Source of the DNA: Diplonema japonicum
Taxonomy: Eukaryota; Euglenozoa; Diplonemea; Diplonemida; Diplonemidae
DNA: 64,000 nucleotides
Direction of reading: 5' to 3'
Assembly (NCBI GenBank): GCA_964019335.1
Contig: OZ025687.1
Location: 434,001 to 498,000 of the forward strand
The position numbers were made by a program, and so were the translations under genes. The notes under the pieces are model-generated. The model saw only the letters and a list, made by a program, of their open reading frames with translations, was not told the origin of the DNA and searched no databases. Of the stretch, positions 1 to 10,580 are shown piece by piece; the stretch's first letter is position 1; the number at the start of each line of letters is the position of its first letter.

Positions 1-1510
1 AAAAAAGAAAAATGTTGAGCAAGCATTATTGTGTGTCATAATTTTTAAACGAAAAAATCTTTGAATTTTTTTTCTTGATGAAAATTTTTCGTTTACCAGT
101 AGTATACCATGTTTTTAATGTTTGTCACATACTGCAGGTTCCCTTCAAAGACATCTTTTAAAACTGTAGAAATGAAAATATTGCGCGAACTGGCAAAAAT
201 TAGTTTGAGTTTCTTTTTCCCCCAGACGTCCAGTATTTTTGTCAGTCTGGGATATTTGCCAGTCCGCTATTTTTCATGATTCAGTAATTTAAATGTGGTA
301 ATTACTTTTATAATCGGTTTGTGCACAAGAAAAAAAAAAAGAAAAAAAAAACTTGCTAATATTTTTTCTTTTCTCTCTCTTTGCACCCATCACTTCACCT
401 CAAAGGGAAAGATAATTGTATATTACAGGGAGAAATGTTCCTTTCTCCACCATTTTTTCTTCTTTTTTTTTTCTTTTTTTTTTTCCTTTCTTTTTTTTTT
501 TTCCGCCTTGCCCCTACACAAATAAATAAAGGGTACGCGAGGATTTAACAAAAAAGATAATCTTCTTTTTCTTTCTTTCTTCCCCCTCCCCCTTTTTTTT
601 TTATCCACCGAGATCAATAACTTAATGGGTATACAGGGCCAGAAGTCCTTTCAAGAAAAAAAATTTTTTTTTTATATTAGCAAGAAAAAAAAAAAGAAAA
701 AAAAAGGAGGGATGAGAAACAAACAACACCAACAAAATATCTTCCCAGTCTCCCCCGGTTTGCGATTTTTTTTTTTTCTTACTTCGATTCAACAGAGCAA
801 AGTGCTCTCCACATGAAATCGAAGGTTTTTGACCCCCCTTTTTTTTCATTCAAAAAAAAAAATTCTCAACGCATTTAAAAGAAAAAAAAAAAAGAAAAGG
901 CTTTCATACCGCACTTGGGCTTAATAATTATTTTCATATTCAGGTCCAAATACGGCACCTGGTTTGCGATTATTATGTAATTGTGAAGCCAACTTGAGGA
1001 TTGGATATCGAACTTGATGATGGGCTGGCTTGGATAATTTTTTTTAATTTCTTTGTATATGTCCCAGGCTGCAGTGCATAATAATCTCAAATTCGGGTAA
1101 TTTAAAAAAAAAATGGTACCCTTCAGATAGACACCCACTGTACACTGCAAAAAAAAAGGGGGGGCAGAGAGAGCCAAGGACGCAATGCATTGGGTCCAGA
1201 AATACCCCCACCCCCCCTTTTTTTTTCCTTTTTTTCCTTCTCTCTTTTACTTGCAAGTATATATTGCTTGTATAGTTGCAAATAACTCTCAGCATCCGAA
1301 GAAAATTCGAAAAAAACGTGGCAACGGGTTGCAAAATACCCCCCTTTATAATAACGACGATAGCATTTATTATTGTCGGGGGAAAAAAAAGAGGAAAAAA
1401 AAAAAGAGAAAAAAAGAAAAAGAAAAAAAAGCACATATAAGACTACCGTTGGAGCAGCAATACGTTTGACAAGCGCTAATGAAAAAAAAAAATTTTTTTT
1501 TTGTTTATCG
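1..1510. other. gene-free homopolymer-rich DNA
   Basis: No supportable gene. The stretch is AT-rich with many A, T and short C runs. Open frames here are mostly translated homopolymers (Lys/Phe/Pro runs). A minus-strand frame near 900-1180 has a more natural composition but no recognisable domain. Confidence 0.6.
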
Positions 1511-1845
1511 CTTCATATCCGCTAAGTGACCCGGCCTATGTCCAAATTGGGTCATACTGAATTTCTTTTAGAGCAAAGGTTCACTGATTTTTTTTTTTTT
1601 TTTTTTATGTTTCCCCAAAAAAGAAATCCATATGCAATCTGTATTTTTCCAAAAAAAAAAAAAAAAAAAAAAAATCTTGGGGGCTAACCATTTTTTACCT
1701 CAGAAGTCGCCACTTGGGCTTGGCCATTTTTGGCTGGGCTCTGTCCAACAACGAGAAGCTCGGAAGGCAAGAAATACATCCTTGGTGAAACCATTTTAGC
1801 CCCTCAAATTGCGGGCTGTGATTGGGTCACTTAGCGGATATGAAG
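1511..1845. mobile_element. MITE-like element with 22-bp perfect terminal inverted repeats
   Basis: Positions 1511-1532 and 1824-1845 are perfect inverse complements over 22 bp; the outer end reads CTTCATATCCGCTAAG. The 335-bp element has no coding capacity, which fits a non-autonomous DNA transposon. A diverged relative of the terminal motif (GTCACTTAGCGAATATGG) occurs near 29073. I could not fix a target-site duplication, so the superfamily is open. Confidence 0.7.
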
Positions 1846-1860
1846 GGTATATAATTTTCA

Positions 1861-1895
1861 AGGGCGCCGCCAACACCGGCCTCCTTTAACTCATA
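1861..1895 (+). repeat. 35-bp fragment matching the outer end of the foldback at 20162-20819
   Basis: The piece beginning AGGGCGCCGCCAACACC and ending CTTTAACTCAT is repeated almost exactly at 20785-20819. Here it is flanked by near-identical TATATAATTTT sequences (from 1848 and again from about 1894). That arrangement looks like a target-site duplication around a very short, 5'-truncated insertion. Confidence 0.6.
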
Positions 1896-1899
1896 TATA

Positions 1900-2347
1900 T
1901 AATTTTGCAATCATAGCTATTGTTGGAGTATGGGGATATTAAATTAAAAAAAAGAAGAGTGAATTGGAAAAAAAAAAAAAGTGGGAGAGGAGGGAAGGGA
2001 TAATGCACCTTAAGACAATGCAAAAAAAAAAAAAAAAGTTGTTTTCCTGTTTGGAAAAATGGGGGGGTACAAAAAATGGTGTCTTTTAGGGCACGAAATC
2101 TGCGCATCAGGACCGATTCAAAAAAAAAAATCGAAACTCTGCTCTCGAAGGCGCACAGTGCGAGAATTACTGGGACTTGACCCTGCCTATTTATTTCTTC
2201 TTTTTTCTTCTTTCCCCCCCTTAGCCCTTTCCCCTCTCCCCCACATTTCTTATTCTTTTCTGCCAAGTCTTTCTTGGGGATGTGCAATACCCTGGAAAAG
2301 AAGAAAGAACAGAGGGGAGGGGGGAGGAGAGAAAAACCACTAAAACT

Positions 2348-2391
<44 letters not shown>

Positions 2392-2605
2392 ACACACACA
2401 CACACGCTCACACACATTCAAAAAGGTGTTTTTAGGGGGAGGGGGGGGAGCTGAGGGAAGGATACTTTTATTTAAAAAAAAAAAACAAGAAGGAACAAAA
2501 GGGAGGTGGGGGGGGGGGGGGTAGAGGGGCAGCAGTGGCTCTATTGCCGTGCAGGAAGAAGACGCCATTGATGGGTTTTTTTTTGAGTGGGATATCTTTT
2601 TTTTT

Positions 2606-2636
<31 letters not shown>

Positions 2637-4170
2637 TCCCCTCAAAAGGGGGCAGATTCTCCTTCCTTTTGGCCTTTACTCCCACCCCATCCCCAAGAAT
2701 TCTTACTTATACCCCCCTCCAGCTCTAATTCTTATGTCCTCATCTATTTTATATTTTTTTTTCCTCAAAAATAAACGAAGAAAAAAAAAAGAAAAAGAAA
2801 AAAAGAAAAACCATTCCATTTGAATAATAAAATCTTGGCTACAACAAAACAAAAAGAATTCTCACAAGGGGGGGAAGGAGAACAAAACGGGCTATGTTGG
2901 CAAAGAAACAAGGTTTCCGGGCTTTTTTTTTTCTTGGGAAATAAAGAAACAGAAACGGAAGGAAACGTATCCCGTTTTCCTACCGATATAGCCCTGGGGG
3001 GGGGGGGGGGGGGTACGTACTTAAGTTACGCTGGTGTTTGGTAATTTTCTTCGATAACTCCCCAATTTCGTTTTTTTTTTTTTTGCCGTTTTTTGTTTGT
3101 AACTCAAAATTAATTAGAAAGAAATAATAATAATGGTTAACAAAAATATGAACAGAAACAAAAAAAAAAAAAGAAAGAAGAAACGACAAGTATAAGAAGA
3201 ACGAGAGAAGGTCTTTCAAAAGAATCTGGCTACTTCCAATTGCAGTAGATACTTGAGGGAGAAGCCCAAACAGAGCACAAAAAAAAAGGGGGTGTGAGGG
3301 TCATATTCAAGCATCTTGCTTGTATCTGCAGAAGACTTTCGCTCAGTACGGCCCAAGAGGATTGTTTTAGCCAAGGCCGTGACCCTCCTAAAAGAATCAA
3401 AAGAAAACAACAACAGCAACTACGCAAAAAAAAAAAAAAAAAAGAGGGGAAAAAAGGGGAGGGAACAAGAGTGAAAAGGATGAAGGAGTGCTGTATTTAT
3501 CTTTCTTTTTCCTCTCATTTATTTCCCTCCCCCCCCCCCCTCAAAATCTAATTCAATTCTTTTTCCTTTTATCCCCTCTTGGTTCACTCACACCAGACTG
3601 TGTTTTTTTTTTTTTTTTTTTTTTAACTTACCGAGCGGGAGAAAGCAGCACAACCACAAGAAAGACTGACGGGGTCAGATGTAGATATGAATACCTTCAC
3701 AAACTACAGTGTGTGAAAGCAGAAAGGGGAAAAAAAAGGAAAAGTTTTTACTTTTTTTTTCCTTTCTCAGTCTGAAATTATTTCCACCATGAAAAATGGG
3801 GGGGGGGGGGGGTGAAGAAACTTCCATGGAGCCCTACCTTGGAATTCTTTTAAAAAAAAAGGCTACAAACCCACGAAAAAAAGAAATCTGAACGGCCCTT
3901 TTTTATTACAGCTCCCCCCCCTTTTTTTTTCGTTTGCCAAAAACCAGTTCGGGGAAAGAGATATGAGGAAAAAAAAAGAGGGAAAAAAACGGGGGGGGGG
4001 GGGAAGTGCGTGATGCAATTTCAGAAATAAGAACGGGGATTTGAAAAAAAAAGGGGGGTATTTTTTTATTTTTTATTTTTTTTTTTTTGCTCATTTTTTT
4101 ATATCCCGTCGTTGGAAATAAGGAAGAAAAAAAAAGAAGAAAAGAAACCAGCTTGACAAAAAAAAAAAAA
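1900..4170. other. gene-free DNA with long homopolymers and a CA microsatellite
   Basis: No gene recognised. It holds a poly-A tract near 2350-2390 followed by (CA)n, several T runs at 2596-2640, and G runs at about 2510 and 3000. Open frames are driven by these runs. Confidence 0.55.
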
Positions 4171-5139
4171 ATGCAGCACACCACGTCGCTACGTGTGATC
4201 GACCAGAACGGTAGCCTTTACACTCTCCCTGAAACATTTTTAAAAATGACGATGGGGGCGGTGAAAAAGAATCTGGAGAAGTACACGATGACACACAAGG
4301 AAAACATGCAGCTCCTGTACAACGGCACAGCGCTTGCCGACAACACCACATGCCAGGAAATCGGCTTTGCAACAGGCACTCACCTTCACCTGCAGAGACG
4401 AGACGAACGGGGCCCGCACATGAACCCCCACAAGCCTGCAATAGGAATCCCATCATCTCGCGTACCCCAGCAAACGGGTCGACAAAATCCATCGTATCCA
4501 CAAGAAATGGGTTCTTTCAGCAATCAAGGCAGTACTTCCCGACAGAATCCATCATATCCTCAAGAAATGGGTTCTTTCGGGATTTCTCAACAAAACCTAT
4601 CGTCCTCTCAAGAAACAAATTTTTTTAGCGGCGCGAGAATGAGCGCGCACCCTTTGAGGGTACATGATCACAATGGCAGTGTCTACACACTGTCTGCAGG
4701 GTCGCTGAAACTAACAGTTGGGGAAATTAAAAAGATATTGGAAAAACACGCGCTTTTGGAAAGGCAGCACATCCGTTTGCTTTACAAGGGCAGAGAGCTT
4801 AGCAACACTTCTACCTGTAGAGATATTCGTTTTTTCGCAGCAACCGACCACCTTGAGCTTTCAAGAGTAACGCCAATGACCGACCTACGCGTGCTTTCAA
4901 CTCATGACAATAGAGAATTCTCCGTAAGGGTGAAGTGTGGCAGTCCCGCTGGTGTCAAGGTCGCCTCGCTGAAGCAAGCCCTTGCACACCAAACGGGAAT
5001 ACCTGCCGAAGAACAGTGGCTTACACACCAAGGCAGGGAATTGCATGAGACCTGTGCCGGGGTAACAGCTCCATTGCATCTTACAAGGATCCCTTCGGTC
5101 ATCGACCACCAAGAACCTGCGCTGATCACGTTTCTTTAA
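4171..5139 (+). CDS. protein with three ubiquitin-like domains
   Basis: A 322-residue single-exon protein. Three ubiquitin-fold modules are visible. Residues 6-76 and 161-232 are one type (A), with the signature LLYxGxxL-x-TC at strand 3 to helix 2. Residues 237-308 are a second type (B), with SLKQALAHQTGIPAEEQ and a TCAGV motif. Between the first two is a Gln/Ser/Pro linker carrying two exact copies of PSYPQEMGSF (residues 107-116 and 127-136). The protein ends in FL, with no C-terminal Gly-Gly, so it should not be a conjugated modifier; a scaffold or adaptor role is inferred. Start: the ATG directly after a 13-A run, the first in frame with the domain. A larger paralogue lies at 10581. Ubiquitin-like fold is confident from the pattern, function unknown. 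Confidence 0.8.
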   Translation: MQHTTSLRVIDQNGSLYTLPETFLKMTMGAVKKNLEKYTMTHKENMQLLYNGTALADNTTCQEIGFATGTHLHLQRRDERGPHMNPHKPAIGIPSSRVPQQTGRQNPSYPQEMGSFSNQGSTSRQNPSYPQEMGSFGISQQNLSSSQETNFFSGARMSAHPLRVHDHNGSVYTLSAGSLKLTVGEIKKILEKHALLERQHIRLLYKGRELSNTSTCRDIRFFAATDHLELSRVTPMTDLRVLSTHDNREFSVRVKCGSPAGVKVASLKQALAHQTGIPAEEQWLTHQGRELHETCAGVTAPLHLTRIPSVIDHQEPALITFL

Positions 5140-5572
5140 TTGAATCCGTTTTCTCCTTTTTTTTGTTACAAATATTTATCTTTTAAAAAATGATTTTATA
5201 ACTATATGCAACTTGTGCCGAGCAAAAAGCTTTCGCAGCTTTTTTTTAAAAAAAACTTTTTTTTTTTTTTTTTTTTGCTCGTGCGAACAACAAAGACATA
5301 TAGTCATAAAGAGGTTATTATTTTTTTCCTTACCAAGAAAAGAAGATCGTTCCGACTTAAATGTTTATTCTTTTCTATTTTTTTGTTTTCTCTTCTTTTT
5401 TTTTTCTTTTTTTTTCGGAGCTCGTAATCACCCATCTTTCATGTTTCCTATGAACTTTTTTACTGCTATTAACACCTTTTTTCTTCTTTCTTTTTTTTTT
5501 CTTCTCTTCTTTTGGGAATTTAAAAAAAAAAAAAAAAAAAAGTGAGGGTGGAAAAGAAAAAAAAAAAAAAAA
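5140..5572. other. intergenic, T-rich then A-rich
   Basis: Nothing coding seen. T runs fill about 5160-5510, switching to A runs that reach the next start codon at 5573. Confidence 0.6.
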
Positions 5573-6501
5573 ATGCCGCGAACGCAACAACGAAAACTAG
5601 AGAACCTCGCAGGTAAGTTGGGCAAGTGTAGGAGGGAGAACACGTTTCTAGATGGGGAAGACGAAGATGTGAAGGCAGTGGAAAGCTTGGAGGATGTAGA
5701 CAGGGTATTGAAGCACCTGGCGGACGGCGACGTTGAAAGGGTGGGATACAAGGTAGGACTGAACCTCCCAGAAGGAGCCTTCCGAGGAGTCGGGCTGGCT
5801 GAACCGTTCACTGCACCTATACTAAAGGGGTGGGTTGTGGGTGATGGGGCAGAGGTCAGTGGCTTATATGCTACACGGCCTGGAATAGCGGAAGCAGAAT
5901 GGGGGTTCATCATAGGGAAGGACCTTCCATCAAGCACCTCCCCAATGGACCTTGATCAGGTGGCTGCAGCGACTTCCCATCTATGTCTTTGCATAGAAAT
6001 AGCAGCTAGCTGCATGCAAGGGCCTTCTCTCACCCTCCTCCAAAAGCTGTCAGACCATGGTTTGTGCACCTCTGTTGTTGTTCGTCCGCTCTGTCCCACG
6101 GCTCCGCTTCTAGAGACGGAGACAGGTCTTGAGGTTCTTGCGGAACAAGATGTTTCCTTGTCGGTGAACGGGAAGCGTGTCGTGGGCCCTGCTGCTGCAA
6201 ACCCCTTGAAGGAACTCCACCGCCTGATCAGGTTGACCCACAGTAAAGGACAGGGTTTGCAAAAAGGAGATTTGGTCATTACGGGTGCTGTTGTGAAGGT
6301 ATGGATTGGGGGTGGAAAAAAAAAAAAACCTTTTTTTTTTTTTTGCAGCATGTCGGGCTCAAACCAAACGATCAAGTTGTCGCGTCGTTCCAGCACCCTA
6401 CTGGTATGGGGGGGGGGGGAAGTTTTTTTAAAAAAAAATCAGGAGATGAGCTTGTACATGTGAAATGCAGTATCGGTGCTCAGGTGCCTTCTAAATTATA
6501 A
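5573..6501 (+). CDS. 2-oxopent-4-enoate hydratase / 4-oxalocrotonate decarboxylase-like (FAH superfamily)
   Basis: Three exons: 5573-6298, 6349-6403, 6443-6501, giving 279 residues, close to the 260-270 usual for MhpD/DmpH-type enzymes. These enzymes hydrate 2-oxo-pent-4-enoate or decarboxylate 4-oxalocrotonate in aromatic meta-cleavage pathways, using a divalent metal. Visible signatures are RVGYKVGLNL (residues 56-65), the metal-binding-type E-x-E at Glu107/Glu109 (AEAEWGF) with a further Glu at 142, and the C-terminal LQKGDLVITGAV-x-GLKPNDQVVASF block, which is only completed by removing intron 1. Introns are 50 and 39 nt, both start GTATGG, and both are built of A/T or G/T/A runs. A 17-A tract directly precedes the ATG. 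Exact substrate cannot be told from sequence; an orphan or bacterially acquired role is possible. Confidence 0.82.
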
Positions 6502-6557
6502 AAAAAAATTTTTTTTTTGTTACTCAATTTTTCATAACACAAATTTCGAAAACAAAA

Positions 6558-6606
<49 letters not shown>

Positions 6607-6790
6607 AGCCCACCAATTGAGACATTTTAAGCGGAAGCACAACACCACGAGACAACACAACAACAACAAAAAAGAAGAAGAAAAAAAAAAAAAAAACCGT
6701 GAGTTGGTACCTTGTTCCTTTTTCTTTTTCTTTTTTTATTTACAAAACGAGAAAGAAGAAAAGGTGCCCCCAGCGTGCTTTTGATGTGTC

Positions 6791-6834
<44 letters not shown>

Positions 6835-6867
6835 CAAGTTATTGAAAACAATTCACCCCATCAAGGG

Positions 6868-6916
<49 letters not shown>

Positions 6917-6932
6917 TTGTTAAAAAAAGAAA
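6502..6932. other. intergenic with long A, T and (TA)n tracts
   Basis: No gene. It contains about 50 A's around 6558-6604, a T run of about 40 at 6793-6830, and a (TA)n stretch at about 6870-6899. Confidence 0.65.
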
Positions 6933-8015
6933 ATGTTATGCACTCCCACAAAACCAGCAGCCACACCGTCTGAAAAAAGTTCAAAACACAGACGACACAT
7001 AAGGACACCGTTAAGCGACGGTGGCCGACAAAGGGAAAAAGAAGGCGGGCATTGGCTAACAGGCCACAAGCCCCCTGCAGCAAGGGACCTCCCGGGCGTG
7101 AACGCTTCTCTAAAGCTACCGGAAGGCGACACCTCAATAGAAAGACTGTTCACAACGCACCCAAGGGTGATGCCGTTCTCCCACCGATCGATACATTCGG
7201 TGAGGCATCCTTTCATAAGACACACAACACTGGACGGAAACCCATATTCAAAAAGAAAACGACCCCGGGCAAGCGACATGGCAGAGGGTAGCAATACCCA
7301 AGGAATGACTACTTTACAGAAATTGAAATGCAAAAACCCGGTTTATGTACAAACAGAGGAGAATAAATGGGTAGAATTGGCCCATCTGTTCGACGTCATT
7401 GCAATGGAAGACGAAGTCACAAAACGGCGAATTGAAATTCTGACAAGCAAGGTTTTTATTGAGGAGCTTGACATTCTGTGGGGCAAGGCCGTGGTCATTA
7501 ACAATATGCTGACCCATTCTGCGTACTCGGATATAACGTGCGCTGCCTGGCGGTTGTTCGTTTCACCGCTCTGCGATCACGGGAGCGAATTATTTAAAAT
7601 TATAATGCGGGGTGTCGACGCCGACTGCAGCATAGACTGCACAGAGGCTGGTATTGACTATGGTGCATTTACAATATCTATGATGGAACTAGTTGACAAT
7701 TGGGCAACAACCACGAGCCCGACATCGTACGCCGATTGTCTACGACTGATCACCACAGCTTATTATAGGCAGCACAAGGAGTCAGACGGTGTTGGAGCTG
7801 ACTCATCCTCTGCTTCTGTTGAGTGCCGGGACCTCACGTGGGCCGAGAAGAAGCACGTCATAACAAAACAGTTCTCCGCCGATGCTTTCAAATTCCTCCC
7901 GCCCTCCATCATTAAAATCCGGAAACGCCCCGTGACCGGGTTGTCCGAGTACTATCTGGTCCCTGTTCCGCGTGACGACGACCCGCCGAGACCAGAACAC
8001 CCCGAACCCGAATGA
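6933..8015 (+). CDS. hypothetical protein, no recognised family
   Basis: A 360-residue open frame. The first 115 residues are basic, polar and probably disordered (RHIRTPLSDGGRQREKEGG region). Residues from about 125 look globular, with hydrophobic helices (VFIEELDILWGKAVVINNML; AWRLFVSPLCDHGSELFKII), and the tail is Pro/Glu/Asp-rich. No membrane segment or catalytic motif is seen. The start is the first ATG after an A-rich leader; in-frame ATGs further down (for example at 7278, MAEGSNTQG) could be the true start, since the globular part begins there. It ends in TGA followed by T runs. It lies in the same frame as the next gene, but a stop and a poly-T stretch separate them. Confidence 0.6.
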   Translation: MLCTPTKPAATPSEKSSKHRRHIRTPLSDGGRQREKEGGHWLTGHKPPAARDLPGVNASLKLPEGDTSIERLFTTHPRVMPFSHRSIHSVRHPFIRHTTLDGNPYSKRKRPRASDMAEGSNTQGMTTLQKLKCKNPVYVQTEENKWVELAHLFDVIAMEDEVTKRRIEILTSKVFIEELDILWGKAVVINNMLTHSAYSDITCAAWRLFVSPLCDHGSELFKIIMRGVDADCSIDCTEAGIDYGAFTISMMELVDNWATTTSPTSYADCLRLITTAYYRQHKESDGVGADSSSASVECRDLTWAEKKHVITKQFSADAFKFLPPSIIKIRKRPVTGLSEYYLVPVPRDDDPPRPEHPEPE

Positions 8016-8138
8016 TGTTTTGTTTTGTTCTTTTTTTATGTTTTTTTTTTTTGTTTTTGTTTTGTTTCTTGTTTTTCTTTTTTTTTTTTTTTTAAAAAGA
8101 AAACAAAAAATTCTCATTTTTCTTATAAGAATGGCGGT

Positions 8139-10139
8139 ATGGGACCGAACAACCATGTGCTTTGCGGTGAATCGCCTGAAGGTCTTCTTTCTGTTCCTTC
8201 GAGCCGCACCCTTCAGTTGTACCCTGCTGCCTTCTGCACGGCATTGAACAATGTAGCCCTCGTGTTGCTGCGGTTTTTCCTTCTACCGAAGGTCATGCTG
8301 TTCATAAAGCGGCTGCGAAGGAAATCGTTGACGGAAAATCTCCCGACACCGCGGATGACGACCGAGATACTGAAACGGCAAAAACTATTCGCCAGCTGGC
8401 CGGCAAACCTCCTGGAGGAAGTCATAAACATGCTGAAACCCTTCACCTTTTACCCGCGCGAGTACATTATACACGAAGGCGAACCAGGAACAGGCATTCT
8501 GTTCTTAATACAAGGACAAGTCGAGGTTCTAAAACGAAAAAACCCCGGAGCATCAAAAAAACTAGGTAAGGACAACACAGTGTCTCAAGCAATTTTGAAC
8601 CCCGTGGCGGTCATCGGCGAATTCACAGCTCTGACAAGGGATAAAAGAAGAGCCTCGATTCGAGCTGTCGGCAACTCAACACTGTTGTTTCTAAGCAACG
8701 CAGATCTAGCATCGTTTCTACCAAGACTACCATCTGCCGCAAAGGAAAGCTCTGTCTCGACAATCTTGCAAGAAAGGGCGAAGGGGATGCTGGCTACCCA
8801 ACAGTTCACCAATACAAACCTCCGCGAGTACTGCCCGTTACTAAAATCCGCACCAGAAGACGTTCTGAACCATCTCCGAACAAAACTGGAACCGATGTCC
8901 TTCTACAAAGATGTCCCAATTCTGACACCAGGCACGAGGCCGGACAAGATATACTTCCTCGTCACCGGGAAATGCGAGCAAAGCTTTGAAAACACCACCG
9001 ACAAAACCATAATAAACCCACCTTTCACGTTCGGACACACCGAGGTTTTTCTAAACCGAAACTGCTCTGAAGCCGTTAAAACAGTCGCGACATGCGACAC
9101 TTGGATCCTATGGAAGTCCGACTTCGACAACATCAGATTCATCTCACCGCTAGCATGGTCTAGGATAACAGAAATCGCAACTGAACAAAACGCCGCTCAG
9201 CGGGATAAGTTCATTTCTATCGCACCGCATTTGATCCGTTCTATCCCGACAACGGCGGGGCTTTCTACTAAGCGGTGTTTGCGGCTTTTCAACAAGTTCG
9301 AGATGAAGCTGTACAACCCGTTGCAGCTTGTAGTGTCTGCGTCGCAGATAGCTGACCGCCTTCTTATCTTGGTTTCGGGACGGGTTTTGATCGCTGGTAA
9401 AGCATGGCGTATCTACGAGGCAATCGGTTTTACGTGTATTCACAACCATCGTTGGCCGCATGCTGCTGTCGCGCAGACGATCGTTGAATGTCTTGAGATC
9501 AGCGTGGAGGATTATACAGATTTCTTGAAACTGACCGGGAACTACGGGTCGGCGAAACAACTGTGCAAATGGCTGATGTTTCCAGGATGTTATGGGGCTG
9601 CGGAGCTCCTTCGCGGAAGGGACGCCACGTCGCATCTACAGGCACCTTTAATGTACCCAGTCAGCTCCCGACAACATGTAAACCAGTTAGAAACAGGTTT
9701 TGTAAGCATGACGAACCGGGTCAAGACAACATCCGCACCCAGTGAAATGAAAAAGTGCAACAAGCAGAAATCGGATGGTTCCTTACAAGCGAGGCTTGAT
9801 AGAGTACGTGGCCCTCAGGGGCACAGGAGTTCTGCTTGGGGAAGCCTTTTCAAGTGTTTCTCACAGAATACTGATGATTTCTTTTTGGAGTACGCGCTAA
9901 GGCAAACCAGTGTTGTTGAGGACTTCGTCAAGGAACGGTCTCCTTTGCACCGCCCCAAAAAGCTAAGAAGCCCTGTGCCGCTGACCCCCCACCCGCCTCC
10001 CCCTCCTGTGGACGTTGCCTGTCTTACCACGCGTTTCTACCCGGAGTATATGAAACCTGCGTCCATGCGCAGTCTTTCCGCCAACATCCCTAAACAGCGC
10101 TTCCTGTATGCAATGCCCTTCACACCTGTGCCTCATTAA
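8139..10139 (+). CDS. protein with tandem cyclic-nucleotide-binding-like domains
   Basis: About 666 residues. A first CNB beta-roll is clear: TFYPREYIIHEGEPGTGILF, then IQGQVEVL, then NPVAVIGEFTALTRDKRRAS, the segment where the phosphate-binding cassette lies. Its E and R resemble the GE...R-x-A signature of PKA-R/Epac cassettes, so ligand binding is plausible. A second domain follows (MSFYKDVPILTPGTRPDKIY; ITGKCEQ-like strand; FTFGHTEVFLNRNCSEAV) with a degraded cassette. A third, weak roll lies after 9280 (NPLQLVVSASQIADRLLILV). The C-terminal 190 residues are basic and Pro-rich, likely disordered. No kinase, channel or GEF domain is attached, so it is either a regulatory subunit or a scaffold. 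Start is uncertain: ATG 8139 is the first in frame; ATGs at 8295 or 8355 (MTTEILKRQ) are alternatives. Confidence 0.75.
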   Translation: MGPNNHVLCGESPEGLLSVPSSRTLQLYPAAFCTALNNVALVLLRFFLLPKVMLFIKRLRRKSLTENLPTPRMTTEILKRQKLFASWPANLLEEVINMLKPFTFYPREYIIHEGEPGTGILFLIQGQVEVLKRKNPGASKKLGKDNTVSQAILNPVAVIGEFTALTRDKRRASIRAVGNSTLLFLSNADLASFLPRLPSAAKESSVSTILQERAKGMLATQQFTNTNLREYCPLLKSAPEDVLNHLRTKLEPMSFYKDVPILTPGTRPDKIYFLVTGKCEQSFENTTDKTIINPPFTFGHTEVFLNRNCSEAVKTVATCDTWILWKSDFDNIRFISPLAWSRITEIATEQNAAQRDKFISIAPHLIRSIPTTAGLSTKRCLRLFNKFEMKLYNPLQLVVSASQIADRLLILVSGRVLIAGKAWRIYEAIGFTCIHNHRWPHAAVAQTIVECLEISVEDYTDFLKLTGNYGSAKQLCKWLMFPGCYGAAELLRGRDATSHLQAPLMYPVSSRQHVNQLETGFVSMTNRVKTTSAPSEMKKCNKQKSDGSLQARLDRVRGPQGHRSSAWGSLFKCFSQNTDDFFLEYALRQTSVVEDFVKERSPLHRPKKLRSPVPLTPHPPPPPVDVACLTTRFYPEYMKPASMRSLSANIPKQRFLYAMPFTPVPH

Positions 10140-10580
10140 TCATAGGGGGTTTTTTTTTTTCTTTTCTTAAATATCCGACCTTACGATCGAGATTTTTTTT
10201 TTTTTTAAAAGGGTGGTCCTCAAGTGGGATTTGCCCTTAAACACCGCCTTTTTTTATTTTTGGTCGGGAAAAGTACTCTTCAAACCTGCTGGGACGCTAG
10301 TAGGAGCCGTTGAAGGGTGCCTCTCGCCTGAAGAGGTCAGCACCTGGAGGAGTCGCGAGATTTGACCGAAACTGAGGGATACCTAGTACTGACCATACCT
10401 AGTACTGACCATACCCCCACCCTTTTTAGGGCATGCAGCTTTCGTCTCAGGGAGCTGTTAATTTGAGTTTTTTTTTTTTTTCCGGTGATCGATTAGTGTG
10501 TGTTTTTTTTTTTTTTTTTTTTTTTGTTCTTCGATTCTTAACCTAACAAGGAAGGGGTGGGTGTTCAAAAAAAAAATTAA
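10140..10580. other. intergenic with a 16-bp direct repeat and a small hairpin
   Basis: ACCTAGTACTGACCAT occurs twice back to back (10381-10396, 10397-10412). A stem GGTGC-CTCT ... AGAG-(bulge)-GCACC can form at 10316-10344. The stretch 10261-10410 is less homopolymeric than its surroundings, so it could be a transcribed RNA or 5' leader. It does not match any common snRNA or 5S rRNA that I know. Confidence 0.4.

Noticed and set aside
875-1434. Minus-strand open frames with natural-looking stretches (for example LLCTAAWDIYKEIKK)
   Set aside because: No start context, domain or convincing exon chain; frames run into translated homopolymers. It could be a relic, but I cannot support a gene.
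2282-2685. Lys-, Pro- and Phe-rich frames of 60-170 residues in several intergenic regions
   Set aside because: They are translated A, C, G and T homopolymers, differ in both strands at once, and show no protein-like composition.
8131-8247. Start of the CNB-like gene at ATG 8131 with an intron from GTATGG at 8137
   Set aside because: An 80-nt intron to 8216 would fit the frame but is longer than all other introns here; kept only as an alternative.
6933-10139. Treating 6933-8015 and 8139-10139 as one gene because they share a frame
   Set aside because: A TGA and a poly-T stretch lie between, and no good splice pair removes the stop while keeping frame with confidence.
10261-10420. Candidate 5S rRNA or snRNA
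   Set aside because: No match to conserved 5S, U1, U2, U4, U5 or U6 blocks; only a weak hairpin and a short direct repeat.
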